Below, piece by piece: positions 12,037-24,330 of a DNA stretch of 64,000 nt. The position numbers were made by a program, and so were the translations under genes. The number at the start of each line of letters is the position of its first letter. The first letter of the stretch is position 1. The stretch is from Bretschneidera sinensis (taxonomy: Eukaryota; Streptophyta; Magnoliopsida; Brassicales; Akaniaceae): positions 59,112,001 to 59,176,000 of the forward strand of contig CM043702.1 in assembly GCA_023935145.1 (NCBI GenBank). Reading direction: 5' to 3'. The notes below the pieces were generated by a model. It did no database searches. It was given only the letters and a program-made list of their open reading frames with translations, and was not told where the DNA came from.

Positions 12037-12912
12037 TATTGGTATTTGTCTAAGTATCAAACAGGAAAGGAGTTCTGCATCAGGTCACTAGGTGTGCGTC
12101 ACACCTCAGGAGATCCGTGCCTCACCTTGTAGTAAGAAGAAGTTTTCTGGCCAGGTGTGGGCCGCGACGCCCAAAATCTGGAGAAGTGTAGCCCTTTTGT
12201 GCGCTACGGCCAGCCCTGTTCTGGGCCGTGGTGCCAGGCACACTGAGACAAGTTTTTCCAGCAACTTCATATGGTATGTGGAGCATGGTTAAAATGCACA
12301 GGATCACTTAGACTCTTAGAGATCCCTGGGTGTTTGGTTCTTGAGATCTAAGGGTGGAGATTGATCTCCAAGATTGGATGAGGAAGTCATTTCCCTATAT
12401 AAAGGATCATCTAGGAGTCATTCAAGAGTGTGACAATCATCTCAACAAGAGAGGTGTGATGAGAATGACATGTGAATATGTGTGAAATAGAACACATAGT
12501 GTGTGAGAGTGCAAAGACACTAAACACAGGAGAGACTCATTCAAGAGAGGCTAGTTGTTTAGAGAGAGAGTAGTATAGATTGAGGATTCAAGGGCCTTGT
12601 AAGTGGAATTTTCTTGGGGAAAATTCCAGGGTAACTTAAGTCCTTATCACTTTCTTTTCTCTTCTTTCATTCTTCAAGAACTTGAGAATTCTTGAAGAGG
12701 TGCTGTTGTAAGTTGTAAGAACTCATTAATTTAGTGTAGAGGGCTCGGAGGAGCTCACGAGGACGTAGGCACATTGCCAAACCTCAATAACAATTGTTTT
12801 ATTCTTTCCTTGATTGGTTTGATTCCTGTTTTGTTTCGGTGTTATTACAAGTCATTCAAGACTTGGGTGTTTGGATGATCACCACTTGGGCATCATGAGG
12901 TGATTTCCAACA
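12037..12912 (+). repeat. 5' LTR of nested copia element
   Basis: 876 bp. It should start TGTTGG, as the 3' copy does, but reads TATTGG, so the terminal TG is mutated. It ends TTTCCAACA. A TATATAAAGG box lies at 12396-12405. The GC-rich stretch at 12090-12250 opens a few frames that are not genes. Confidence 0.9.
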
Positions 12913-13240
12913 GTGGTATCAGAGCTGGAAGAGATACCACCAACAGTGGTATCAGAGCCAAGATTGGTGGGTATTGGAGCAAGAACAGGAGGTTATCGGA
13001 GCAAGATTCTAAGAATCAAAGCTCAACTTCTTGAGGTGATTCAAGAACGGAGTAGAGATCTATATTTGATAGTGTTCTTGAGGTGATTTAAGAACGGAGT
13101 AGAGATCAAGATCTGATCGTGTTCTTGAGGGTGATTCAAGAACAGTATTGAGATCAATCTTAGATCGTGTTCTTGAGATTTAGAAGAAGTTGGAAAGCAA
13201 TTGTGGGTGCTGCATAAATCTGGGATTTTCTTCGCAAGAT
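12913..13240 (+). promoter_or_regulatory. Primer-binding site, duplicated, and leader repeats
   Basis: The primer site TGGTATCAGAGC (complement of initiator Met tRNA) is at 12914-12925 directly after the LTR. A second copy, with the preceding CCAACAG of the LTR edge, lies at 12947-12959. Downstream, three 47-bp units starting TTCTTGAGGTGATT at 13028, 13075 and 13122 (a fourth start at 13170) fill the leader up to gag. Confidence 0.8.
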
Positions 13241-14034
13241 AAGTTCAAACTTCATTGTTGAGAAGTTTGATGGAAAGGGAGACTTTGCCCTTTGGAAGTG
13301 GAAGATCAAGGCGGTTCTTATGCAAAAAAAGGTGGACTTGGCGATTGGAGAAGATGATGCTTTTCTAGCAAGTATCACGGAGGTCCAGCAGAATGAGATG
13401 AAGAAGATGGCGTATAGCACCATCTTTCTGCATATGTCAGATAATGTCACAAGGGGGTGCGGAGACTCGGAAGATCCAGCTATCATTTGGAAGAAACTAG
13501 ATGAGTTATTTCTTACCAAGACTCTCCCTAATAAGAGGTATCTTCGTAACCGAATCTTTGATTTTAAAATGGATCATGATAAAGAGTTACAAGATAATCT
13601 TAATGCCAAGATGAGGAGTGCATTAAGTGGAGAAGGGCTGTTCGTTAAAGGAAGGCCAGCAACTCGGTATGGCAGTAACATACATGGTTATTACCGGGAT
13701 AGAGGTACAGGAGAAAACCATAGGAGAGCGCACAGTAACATACATAACTACTACCAGGATAGAGGTTGAGGAGAAAGCCATGGGAGAGTGCACTCCAAAC
13801 CGAGATTTAGAGGGAAGAGATGATTCTACTGCCAAAAGGAGGGTCATTTCAAGAAAGATTGCAAGAAGATAATGAGGGATGAGGGAGGAAGCCATACCAA
13901 GAACGGAGAGGCTTTGGTTGCCAAGGCAGAACAACAAGATGATGTTCTTGTTGTGTGCTCAAATGTAAGCAAGGGGCAAGAAGGTAGCAAGAAATGGATT
14001 TTGGATATTGGGTGCACTCATCATATATGTCCTC
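13241..14034 (+). pseudogene. Copia gag-protease remnant
   Basis: A single frame runs from the 'FDGKGDFALWKWKIKAVL' opening (about 13267) through the gag body to the zinc knuckle and protease. Stops occur at 13767-13769 and 13821-13823. The second falls where the first cysteine of the CX2C knuckle should be (a TGC to TGA change); the rest of the knuckle, YCQKEGHFKKDC, is intact. The protease motif reads WILDIGCTHH, so the usual D-S-G active site is D-I-G. The middle of gag is shortened and carries a short duplicated stretch near 13670-13770. The frame shifts at about 14035-14045. Confidence 0.85.
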
Positions 14035-14039
14035 ACCGA

Positions 14040-16680
14040 TGATGGAAAGGTTTTTTGGGGGAATGATACTTCTTACCAAGTGAGGGGCATGGGAGACATC
14101 CAGTTGAGGATGTTTGTTGGAATGACAAGGCTACTGGGGAACGTGAGATATCTTCCGGAGTTGAGAAGAAATTTGATCTCATTGGGGCAGCTAGATTCCA
14201 TGGGGTACACATACAAGGCAGAGGGAGGAAAGATCAAGGTAACCAAGGGATCTTTGATAGTGATCAAAACAGCAATGAAGAATGGTCTCTATGAGATGAT
14301 CGGAGACATAGAGATCAAGGGTTAAGCAATAAGCTTGATGGCTGAGATGGATAAGGCGGTTCTTTGGCACAATCTCTTAGGACATATGAGTGAAAAGGGC
14401 CTACAAGTTCTCAGCAATGATGGTCTACTTGGTGGTAACAAAGTAGATGAATTTGATTTCTGCAAATGTTGTGTTCTTAGGAAGCAATATCGGGTCAGCT
14501 TCAACACCGGAGTGCACAAGTCTAAGGGCATTCTTGACTACATTCATGTGAATTTTTGGGGACCAACAAGAACACCAACACAGGGAGGTAATGTTTACTT
14601 TCTATCTTTAATTGATGATTATTCAAGAAAGATTTGGGTTTATTTGCTTAAGAATAAATCAGATGCTTTGAATAAGTTAGTGGTGTGGAAAAAGCTAGAG
14701 GAAACTCAAACGGGCAGGGTAGTTAAGGGGATAAAAACTGATAATGGCTGAGAAGTTTTTAACAAGGAACTTGATCAACTCTGTAAGTTAAATGGGATTC
14801 TAAGACATAGAACAGTTGTGAAAACCCCTCAGCAAAATGGAGTTGCTGAGAGGATGAATAAGACCCTTAGGGAAAAGGTTAGGTGCATGTTAAATGGATC
14901 TGGATTACCCAAATGTTTTTGGGGGGAAGCGGTGTCTACTGCTGTGTATTTGGTTAATAGATCACCCTCTAGAGCTTTAGAGCTCAAGACTCCCGAGGAG
15001 ATATGGAGTGGAAAACCCCCTGAGTTGGACAACCTTAGGACTTTTGGATGTGCTGTGTTTGCACATCAAAAGGATGATAAGCTTAGCCCAAGGTCTAGAA
15101 AATGTGTGTTTCTAGGATATGGGGAAGGGGCTAAGGGGTATAGGTTGTGGTCCTTAGAGCAAAAAGGATTTAAACTCATAATAAATAAAGATGTCATTTT
15201 TAATGAGCATTTATTTCCTTATTTGGAGAAAACTAACCCTGCAAGGGATAGTGAGCAAATGAGTTCGGTATTTATGGAGCATAGCATCAAGGAAAATTCA
15301 GTTCAGGTAGAGCAAGGAAAGAAAGAGGGTTCAGACCAGGTAGAGCCCATTGATGAATGCTAAGCTCAGGACACTCAAGAGGAGGCTGAACTAGAAGGGG
15401 ATGATGTAGCAAGTCAGAATGACTATCAGCTCACAAGGGACCGGGAAAGAAGGCTGGTCAGACCACCTTTGAGATATGGTTTTGCGGCTGTGAGTGCAGC
15501 AGCTCCTTGGACAGAAGGAGGGATAAGTGAACTAGAGACTTACATTAATGCCATGGGATGTAAGGATTCATCAAGATGGAAGCTAGCTATTGAGGAAGAA
15601 ATGCATTCTTTGAGGAAGAACAACTCTTGGGAATTGGTGCACATTCCAGGAAAATAGAGAGTTTTGGATTGTAAGTGGACTTACAATATCAAATAAGGGA
15701 ACCCTTCAGGGGATGAAGTTCGGAACAAGGCTAGGCTGGTGGTAAAGGGGTTCACACAAAGATATGACATAGATTTCACAAAAACCTTCTCACCTGGATG
15801 CAAGGTGGAGGAAGTGGTGATTATCTTCATCTTTGTCGATCATATGTTGTTGGTTAGGAACAACAGGGAGAGGATAGAAAGGTTAACATCTCAACTCAGT
15901 GAGGAGTTCAAGAGGAAGGATCTTGGCCTTACACAAAAGATCCTTGGGATGAGAAGAATTCGAGAAAGGGAGAGAAACGGGTTGAAGGTTTCTCAGTTTT
16001 CCGATATAGAAAAGGTGATGTACAAGTTTTCTATGGAAGATGGTAAACCAGTGAAGATTCCCCTTGCTGGTCATTTCAAGTTCTCCTGTGAGCAACGTCC
16101 TGGAATGGATGAGGAGAAGAAGGAAATGGAAAAGGTCCCTTACTCTAGTGCGGTTGGATCAGTCATGTCCATGATGGTAAGCACTAGACCCGACATTTCT
16201 CAAGCAATTAAAGTTCTCAGCAGATTTATAAGTAATCCCATAAAGGAGCTTTGGCTTGGGATGAAGTGGTTGTTGAGGTACGTGAAGGCTCGGTTGTAGT
16301 CGGTGGTAGCACTCTCAACAACCGGGGTAGGATACATAGCGGCTACGAAAGCCATAAAGGAGGCTATGTGGTGCAAAGGGTTGTTGGACGAGTGAAAGGT
16401 CCTAAAAGAGCAGATTGTGATGTCTTCAGATAGCCAAAGTGTGTGGCACTTTTGTAGGAACCCGGTGTTCCATTAGAGGACTAAGCATATGAATGTTCGG
16501 TATCATTTCATTCGGGAAAATGTTACGAAAGGATGCATTCATGTGGACAAAGTCGCAATGGAAGAAAATCCTGCAGATTTAGGTACTAAAGTTCTACCTC
16601 TAAGTAAGTTCAATTCTACCTCTAAGTAAGTTCAATCATTGCCTTGGACTTCTTAGGAATGGAGTCGGCTGATATGGTGA
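14040..16680 (+). pseudogene. Copia integrase-RT-RNase H remnant
   Basis: After the shift one frame continues to about 16299. The integrase zinc region (HNLLGHMSEKGL ... CKCC) is followed by the core: the first catalytic Asp seems replaced (IHVNFWGP, usually HSDLWGP), the second is present (KTDNG, then a stop at 14749) and the Glu region (NGVAERMNKTL) is present. The C-terminal part (SPRSRKCVFLGY) is near 15090-15125. RT starts normally (LVVKGFTQRYDIDF, about 15740) but jumps at 15790-15840 straight to a VDHMLL version of the YVDDMLL box, so the core is deleted. Further stops lie at 14323, 15361, 15655 and 15694. RNase H (16270-16680) is shortened and broken. Confidence 0.85.
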
Positions 16681-16752
16681 CTCAAGATGAGTTTGTATCC
16701 TGAGTTCTCTGCACAAAGGTTTAGGTTTAATCGCTTAGACAAAGGTAGAGAT

Positions 16753-17646
16753 TGTTGGTATATATCTAAGGATCAAACAGGAAAGGAGTTCATCAGGTCA
16801 CCAGGTGTTCACCGCACCTCAGGAGATCCGCGCCTCACCTTGCAGCAAGGAGAAGTCTTCTGGGTTGGTGTGCGCCGCACCTCAGAGAGGCTACACTGCG
16901 GCACCCAGAACCTGGAGAAGTGTTGCCCTGTTATGCGCCATGGCCAGCCCTGTTCTGGGCTGCGGCGCTAGGCACACTGAGACAAGTTTTTCTAGCAACT
17001 TCAGATGGTGCGTGAAGCATGGTTAAAATGCACAGGATCACTTAGACTCTTAGAGAGCCATGGTTCTTTGGTTCTTGAGATCTAAGGGTGGAGATTGATC
17101 TTTAAGATTGGATGAGGAAGTCATTGCCCTATATAAAGGGTCATCTAGGAGCCATTCAAGAGTGTGACAATCATCTCAACAAGAGAGGTGTGATGGGAAT
17201 GACATGTGAATGTGTGTGAAATAGAACACATGGTGTGTGAGAGTACAAAGACACTAAACATAGGAGAGACTCATTCAAGAGAGGCTGGTTGTTTAGAGAG
17301 AGAGTAGTATAGATTATGGATTCAAGGGCCTTGTAAGTGGAATTTTCTTGGGAAATATTACAGGGTAACTCAAGTCCTTATCAGTTTCTTTTCCCTTCTT
17401 TCATTCTTCAAGAACTTGAGGATTCTTGAAAAGGTGTTGTTGTAACTTGTAAGAACTCATTGATTTAGTGCAGAGGGCTCGGAGGAGCTCATGGGGACGT
17501 AGGCACATTGCCGAACCTTGATAACAATTGTTGTGTTCTTTCTTTGATTGGTTTGATTTTTGTTTTGTTTCAGTGTTATTACAAGTCATTCAAGATTTTG
17601 GTGTTTGGAAGATCACCACCTTGGCATCATGAGGTGATTTCCAACA
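16753..17646 (+). repeat. 3' LTR of nested copia element
   Basis: 894 bp, starting TGTTGGTATATATC and ending TTTCCAACA. A purine-rich tract (AAAGGTAGAGA, 16741-16751) precedes it. The TATA box is at 17130-17139. It is similar to 12037-12912 at roughly 93 percent by eye, with the main differences in the GC-rich part at 16850-16980. Confidence 0.9.
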
Positions 17647-17651
17647 AAAGC

Positions 17652-18010
17652 CTTAGATTGCATCTATTTTCACTATACAACTCTTGTAGATGAAGTAATA
17701 TTGCATGAGAAATTTCCATCTAGTCATGTTGATTCTAAAGTTCATTTAATATAGATGTTAGCATGTAGCCCCTAGCCCACATGTTATTCTCTTGCCACTT
17801 CTAAATAGTATTTACCTCTTCTTCTAAAACATTTTCAACAATAGTTGTTGAAAGTGACTTATCAAGAACATAGACCATTCTCTCAGAATTGAGAGCGATT
17901 CTCAAATTCCTTAGCCAATCTAGTAGATTGGATTAGTCAATCTGTTTGTATCAAGTATACACTATAGTTGGTTTAGTCATTGCAATCTACAATGTAACAA
18001 TAGATAAAAT
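17652..18010 (-). pseudogene. Copia gag remnant, part 2
   Basis: Continues the gag interrupted at 12036. On the minus strand the start region reads MTKPT near 18010, then 'LDWLRNLRIALNSERM' and 'VYVLDKSLSTIVENV', with in-frame stops. The same block in the sister element lies at 24820-25135 (MTKLNPYPE, 'YWLRNLRIVLNSKK'). Confidence 0.75.
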
Positions 18011-19669
18011 ATACATTTATTCATTTTATTAACCACCATAAAAATGTGGTATTTAATCTAAATGGTGCCTCCCACTACTTTTTTTCAATTCCTATAACTC
18101 TCAATGTGGAAAGCCCCTTTGGAAGGTTTCCTAGTGGAGATTTGGATCATATCACTTGCACATTATAGCCTTATGGTAGCGCAACAAACTATAATGCATT
18201 TGATAGGTAAATAACTTTTATCAATTTCATCTCATGCAACTCCCAATAACTATTTAGCCTCTAAATGCATACAACCTTACAGTAGTGCAACAAATCATAT
18301 GCATTATAGTTAAGTCAAACCCACCATTCCTCACAACAATAAATTAGTGATATAACTCTTACAGTAGTGCAACAAAGTTATATCATTTGTTTACCTCATT
18401 ACATCATATGTTTTAATAGACAATATAATTTTTCTATAGGTGTAAACTTTATAGTAGCGCAATAAATTTGCATACCTAAGAAACTTCGCATATTTCCTAT
18501 AATTGTGGAAGGCAACGAACAATCATTCCTAATGACTTTCGTTTACAACTTAATATTTAATTTTGCACATAAAAGATTTAGGTCTTTACGATTAGATCTC
18601 ATCATATATCATGCATAAAATACATATAAAAGCATATAATGTAACCATATGCAAAAATATACATACATCACATGCATATATATCTAAGTGGATGACTTAT
18701 GGACTTTCTAAACATGATTTACTTGACCCAATTAAATAAATCACTTGGAAAATTCTTAGGTAATTATTACATAAATATATCCCATATATTCATGGGTCTT
18801 CAATCTTCAAATGGCCCATCATGCTTCTTTGAGCACTCTTTGGTTCGCCTCAATAAAATCCTAACTCTATGTAACTTTACATACATCAAGAATATATGTA
18901 AGAAACCTTGATAAGAAGTCAAGGGGAATTACAATAGAGGGAGATATAAATTTATATTGAGAGAAATAAGATAAGATGAGGTATGAAAACCCCATTTAAA
19001 ATTTAATAACAAAAATAATACCATTAAATTTAACCAATTCCTAAGGTCTGGGTCCAATAGTCATCCACACATACAATCACATGGCATAATAAACAAATAA
19101 AATCAATTCTATTCTAATCATGGTTTTATTCTTAGATTCCAATCCTAATCCCATTAAGTTTGTGGAAACTTTTTGTATTCTTATTCTAAATAAGATGTCC
19201 TTGTTCATTAGAATTCACAATTTCAAAGTAATAAGGATTTTAGAGTTTCAATTCCTAATCAAACTTCAATTTTTTAAAAATTTTATTTTGAAATTAAGAA
19301 TAGTTCTTAATTAACCAACATATAATCTTTGGTAATAAAAAATAATTTATTTAAATAAAATTATATTTCAAATTTCAATTCAAAACAAATTACATGGTGT
19401 AGTCGACTACACCCTAGCTTTCATCGACTATAGGTAGCCTCTACCCAAAAATTTCATCAGATCTGATGGATTAGTCGACTATAGCCCTATGAAAGTTGAC
19501 TACATCCTTTTCTTTATAGATTTTTCACATATTGTCTTGCATTTTCTTCCCCAAACTTGATTCAATTCGATCTAAAATCAATTTTTAACCATCCAAATTG
19601 AATCCAATCAATTCTTATTGATTTATTGTGTTTGGAAAAATAATGTAAAACAAATTTATTATCATCATA
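18011..19669 (-). other. Untranslated leader of copia element
   Basis: AT-rich sequence between the gag start and the LTR at 19670. It aligns in patches with 25140-26979, the leader of the sister element, for example around 18900-19000 and 19100-19330. It holds inverted TAGTCGACTA-type motifs near 19400 and 19472. No gene is seen; open frames at 18699-18911 and 19120-19314 are not conserved in the sister copy. Confidence 0.65.
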
Positions 19670-21116
19670 TGATAATAAACAATTCAAAAGCTCTTTCTTG
19701 AATTTTCTTGACCTAGGGTTGCATAAACCCTAATCTAACTTTCTTCATGTTCTTGGATTCACAACAATAACAAAACTATGTGATCACTAAAGATACTCCA
19801 CATAGGGAAAATCTAGATTTTGGATTTCTCTCTCAATTTAACTCTCTCTCTCTTTTGGAAAAAGAATAACTAAACCTTAGGAGAAACTTGTGTGTAGATT
19901 ATGTGCTAGCAAATTTATGCACACTTATAAACTATTTATAGTGCTAAAAATATGTGCAACTAACCATTAATTGTAAACTAAACCCCTATAATTATTTCTT
20001 AATTACATGTTGTCCCTTTTTGTGTGTGACCTTTTAAGTTCAAACTAATCTGATTGTAAGCCATAATCTTTACTTAATTGTAATTGGAACACTTTCAAAT
20101 TAATTAGAACTATTTTTAATTTATTTTGAGTGAAAACTACTTTTGATTCTCCCTTTTATAAAAATTAATAATTGTCTATTAAATTAATTCTTATGGTTTC
20201 TACAATCATGAGTAACACTTAGCAGTATATATGACTACCTAAACAGTTTGAATTAGGTTATGAAACCTTAAACCTTTCTGTTATCAATTACCGTGCAATT
20301 CAGTCCTTCCATCATACAATGTTCCGATTATATAGAATTATTATCAAACCCTTAACATTAATTCTATGTGCCTAGATCTCAAGAATATAATTCTAATGGT
20401 GAAGTTAGAAACGAATTTCTAATTCTCACCATGCCCTAACCAAGGAACTTCTTGTATTATATCTAGTAGATCACATAGAACATTCTCTCATTTTGCTTAG
20501 GAGTGATAGATCCCTTATTTTACACTCACATACCTCTATATGAAACTCATTATATGCAATTACTATCAATTAATGATATATGAATAGTACCATATTTAAA
20601 ATCATCAAATTATAATAAGTTGTATACAACCATGGTGTCTCAGGTCTAAGGATCACATGCACAACTGTAACATAAGAACTACCTATTGACAGGCAAGTAA
20701 AACTTCAGTAAGTGTTCTTAAGTTGAGTCATGTACAGTGAACTCATTCTCCAATGAGCACCTACATACTTGTTTTAGTGTCTTCCACACAAGTGACATTG
20801 AGATTAATCACCTTCCTAATTGAGAAAACATAGTATGTACTAGTCTGTCCGGATTACTAACATCCAATTAGTATCCTATAACCAAGAAAATTTAAGAGAA
20901 AAGCTTTCGAGAAGACTAGGTCTCAAAATTATGATCTCATCATAGTCCTATCTCCATTGAACTTTCTCTATGGATTTAATCATAACAATGTAATTATATA
21001 AATATTCATGATAAGTAAACTTATCATTAATTATGATAGCAATTTGAATAAGATTATTTTACAAATAATATCCCTAAATATCAAATCTCATTAGCTTGTA
21101 GGGCATATTACTAACA
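19670..21116 (-). repeat. Copia LTR B1, between two internal regions
   Basis: On the minus strand it starts TGTTAGTAATATGCCC at 21116 and ends GTTTATTATCA at 19670. A TATAAATAG box lies at 19932-19940 (minus). The polypurine tract AAGTGGGAGAT (minus, 21117-21127) marks it as 3' LTR of the element in 21117-26979. Its other side borders the leader of the element in 10149-19669, where a 5' LTR belongs. It may therefore be shared by two elements, or belong to an element inserted exactly at a leader/LTR boundary. Confidence 0.8.
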
Positions 21117-24100
21117 ATCTCCCACTTATACTAAAGCCAATCATTCGTGTATCCAATATTCATATTTTCAAGATGATGATCAAAGTGTTGTTGTATCAAT
21201 GCTTTAGTTAGTTAATCTATCGTATTCTCTACTAACACAACCTTTTATATGCTTACGTCATTTCTTACAATGATCTCTCTAATTAGGTGGAAGTGACTCT
21301 CAATATACTTAGATTTCTGATGAGATCTTGGTTCCTTGGATTGAGCTATTGACCCATTGTTGTCACAATATAGATGTACTGGGAGTTCGATGCTAGGAAC
21401 CACTCCTAGCTCAGTGATGAACTTCTTCATCCAAACAGCCTCCTTTATAGCTTTAGACACAACAATGTATTAAGCCTCAGTGGTGGAATATGCAATTTTA
21501 TCTTGCTTACAACTCTTCTAGCTCACTGCTCCACTATTCAAGGTGAACATAAATCCAAAAGTGGACTTTCTATAATCCACATCAAATTAGAAGTCTAAAT
21601 CATTATACCCTTCCAATTTCAAGTCATATCCTCCATATATGATGAACAAATCTTTAGTCCTACTCAAGTACTTAAGAATGTCCTTCACAGCAACTTAATG
21701 TTCTAAACCTGGATTAGACTAGTATCTACTAGTAACACTTATAGCATGACTAATATCAAGCTTGGTACATATCAAAACATACATGAGACTTCCTATCGCC
21801 GAAGTATAGGGAATCTGACTCATATTTTCTCTCTCTTAAGGTGTCTTTGGCGACATCTTCTTAGGTGTTGTTTAGAAAGAGATTTAAGTGAAACTTAAAT
21901 CACCAAAACTTAAACTTGAACACTAAATCTTTTAAGTTTTTGTGATTTATGTTGCACTTAAATCACCTCCCAAACAACACCTTAGAGAGGTGTACTCCAT
22001 GCTAGAGAGATAACAATCTTCTCTTGGAGTTTTCCATGTTGAATCTCTTCAACATTTTATCTATGTGTGTCTATTAGGACAAGCCAAGCATCCTTCTAGA
22101 TTTATCTATATAGACTTTTTTTCCCAAAATATAGGGTGTTTCTCCCAAATCTTTCATCGAGAAGTTTCATGAAAGCTAGACTTTGACTGATTTTAACATA
22201 CCTTCATCATTCTAAAAGAGTAGTATGTCATCAACATACAATATTGAAACTATAATTGCACTCCTACTAGTCTTCTTTTACACACACGGTTCATCCACAT
22301 TTTTTAGAAAACCAAACATTTTGATTGCCTCATCAAATCATATGTTCCAACTTCAGGAAGCTTGCTTTAATCTATAAATTGATCTTTGTAGCTTGCACAC
22401 TTTGTGGTCACTACCACTACCACTAGATGAAAAATCCTCTGGTCCTCTATTTTTCCATTAAGGAAGGCAATTTTAACATCTATTTTCCATATCTTATAAT
22501 AGTAGTGTGCAACTATTGCAAGCAAGATCCTGATGGACTTAAGTATGGACATAGGAGAAAAGGTTTCATGAAAGTCAACTCGTTGTCTTTGCCTGTAACA
22601 TTTCGCTACTAACCTTACTTTAACAGTCTCTACTTTTCCATCAGTGCACAACTTTCTTTTATAGACCCATTTGCAACCAATAGGTACAATACCTTCAGGT
22701 GGGTCAACCAAGTTCCAAACTTTGTTAGAATACATGGATTCATTTTCAGATTTCATGACTTCAAGCTATTTTCCCGAATCGATTTCTGACATCGTTTCCT
22801 TATAGTTCATAGGATCCTTATTCCAATTAAGGTGTACCTCTACATCATCAACGATGAGATACCTATATCTCTTCGATTTTCTAGGTATCCTACCTGATCT
22901 ATGAGGAGGTTGTGTGACAAGAGACTATGTTACAATAGGCTCTTCAGGTTAATCATTGTTGATTTGTAGTTCTTGAGACACCTCTTTGAGTTTCTATTTT
23001 ACTCCCACTTCTCCTTTCTAAAACAAATTCTTTCTCCAAAAAGGTAACAAATTTAGAGAAAAATACATTTGCTTATTAGGGATATAAAAGTAATATATCA
23101 AAATTTCTTTGGGGTACCCCAAAAATCTACACTTATAAGACCTTTCTTCTAACTTGTCTACAACTAATATTTTAACATATGCAGGACAGCCCCATATCTT
23201 AACTTGCTTAAGTATGAGTTTTCTTCTATTCCACATCTTAAATGGCGTCTTAGGTACAAACTTAGAAAGAAGTCTATGTAACAAATATACGGTAGTTTTT
23301 AAAGCATAACCCCATAATGAAATTGGAAGGTTAGTGTAACTCATCGTCAATCGCACCATATTCAATAAAGTACAATTTCTCCTTTCAGACACACCATTTA
23401 ATTGAGGTGTTCTAAGATGAGTTAGTTGTAAAAGAATCCCATTTTCTTTGAGATAATCCAAAACACCATTGGTCAAGTATTCATCTCTTTGATCAGATTG
23501 AAGAACTTTGATACTTTTTCCAGTTTTTTTCCACTTCATATCTAAATTCCTTGAACTTTTCAAAGGATTCAGATGTATACTTCATAAAATACACTTACCC
23601 TGACCTCGAATGGTCAACGGTGAAGGTAATGAAGTAAGAATAACCTCCCCTAACAATTGAGCTTAATGGTCCATAAACATATGTGCATATCAATCCTAAT
23701 ATGTCAGCAGCTCTTTCTCCATGTCCACTAAATGGAGTCTTAGTCATTTTCCCTATGAGACAAGATTTTCATGTTCGGTATGACTCGAAAATCAATGAAT
23801 CATAGTATCCATCTTAATCCTACTCTTATTGATATGACCAAGTTTGAGATGACATACATAAAAAAGATTAATTTAATATTTTTTCTTTTTATTACCTTGA
23901 TGATCAATATGTAATATATTACCATTCAATTCTAGAATATAAAGACCATTTATAAGTGTGCTAGCACCAAATAACTCATTATTTAAAGAAAAGGAACATA
24001 AATTGTTTTTAAAATATAGTTCATTACCTTCTTTGTCCAAAACAGAAACTGAAATAATATTCCTAATTAAAATTGGCACATAAAAACAATCCTTTAATTC

Positions 24101-24330
24101 CAAAATATTTCCAAATGGTAAAGTTAAGTAATAGGTCCCTATGACTAATGCAGTAACATTTGTTCTATTTCCAAGGTGGAGGGTGACTTCTTCTTTACTC
24201 AGCTTTCAGCTTCTTTTTAGTCCTTGCAAGTTATTGCAAATGTGTTAACCAAATCTGATATCTAATACCTAAGTAGAAGCATCTTTAACAAGTTAATTTC
24301 AACAAGTAATAACTCAGGCATTCCTTCCAA
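21117..24330 (-). pseudogene. Copia pol remnant of second long-LTR element
   Basis: Read on the minus strand. RNase H end at 21245-21460 ('SKAIKEAVWMKKFI', 'LYCDNNGSIAQSKEPRSHQK'); C-terminal RT about 21700-22340; N-terminal RT at 22367-22756 ('VWNLVDPPEGIVPIGCKWVY', 'ETFSPM', 'IWKIDVKIAFLNG'), with the YVDD region degraded around 22220 and an Asp-rich stretch missing; integrase at 23018-23563 with the second catalytic Asp (LQSDQRDEYL) and the Glu region (NGVSERRN); the region before integrase at 23873-24103. Many stops and frameshifts. A MITE interrupts it at 21864-21981. Confidence 0.8.
21864..21981. mobile_element. Tourist-like MITE (PIF/Harbinger type)
   Basis: A 118-bp palindromic element with imperfect terminal inverted repeats. 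The left end reads GGTGTTGTTTAGAAAGAGAT and the right end, reverse-complemented, reads GGTGTTGTTTGGGAGGTGAT; similarity continues inward through ATTTAAGTG. It is flanked by TTA on both sides (21861-21863 and 21982-21984), the target duplication of Tourist/PIF-Harbinger MITEs. It interrupts the copia RT region, whose sequence continues on both sides. There is no coding capacity. Confidence 0.85.

Larger units (their letters stand above)
12037..17646 (+). mobile_element. Nested Ty1/copia element, Tork-like, defective
   Basis: This is a complete insertion by structure: 5-bp target duplication AAAGC (12032-12036 and 17647-17651), LTRs 12037-12912 and 16753-17646, a tRNA-Met-type primer site directly after the first LTR, and gag, protease, integrase, RT and RNase H in copia order. 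It sits inside the gag of the older minus-strand copia element, which continues on both sides. The coding region is short because the RT core and part of RNase H are deleted. Tork lineage is suggested by the gag and pol wording and the Met primer site, but was not tested. Confidence 0.9.

Noticed and set aside
12092..12307. Frames of 61-66 codons on both strands in GC-rich DNA
   Set aside because: They lie in the LTR of the nested copia element; the other LTR has similar but not matching frames.
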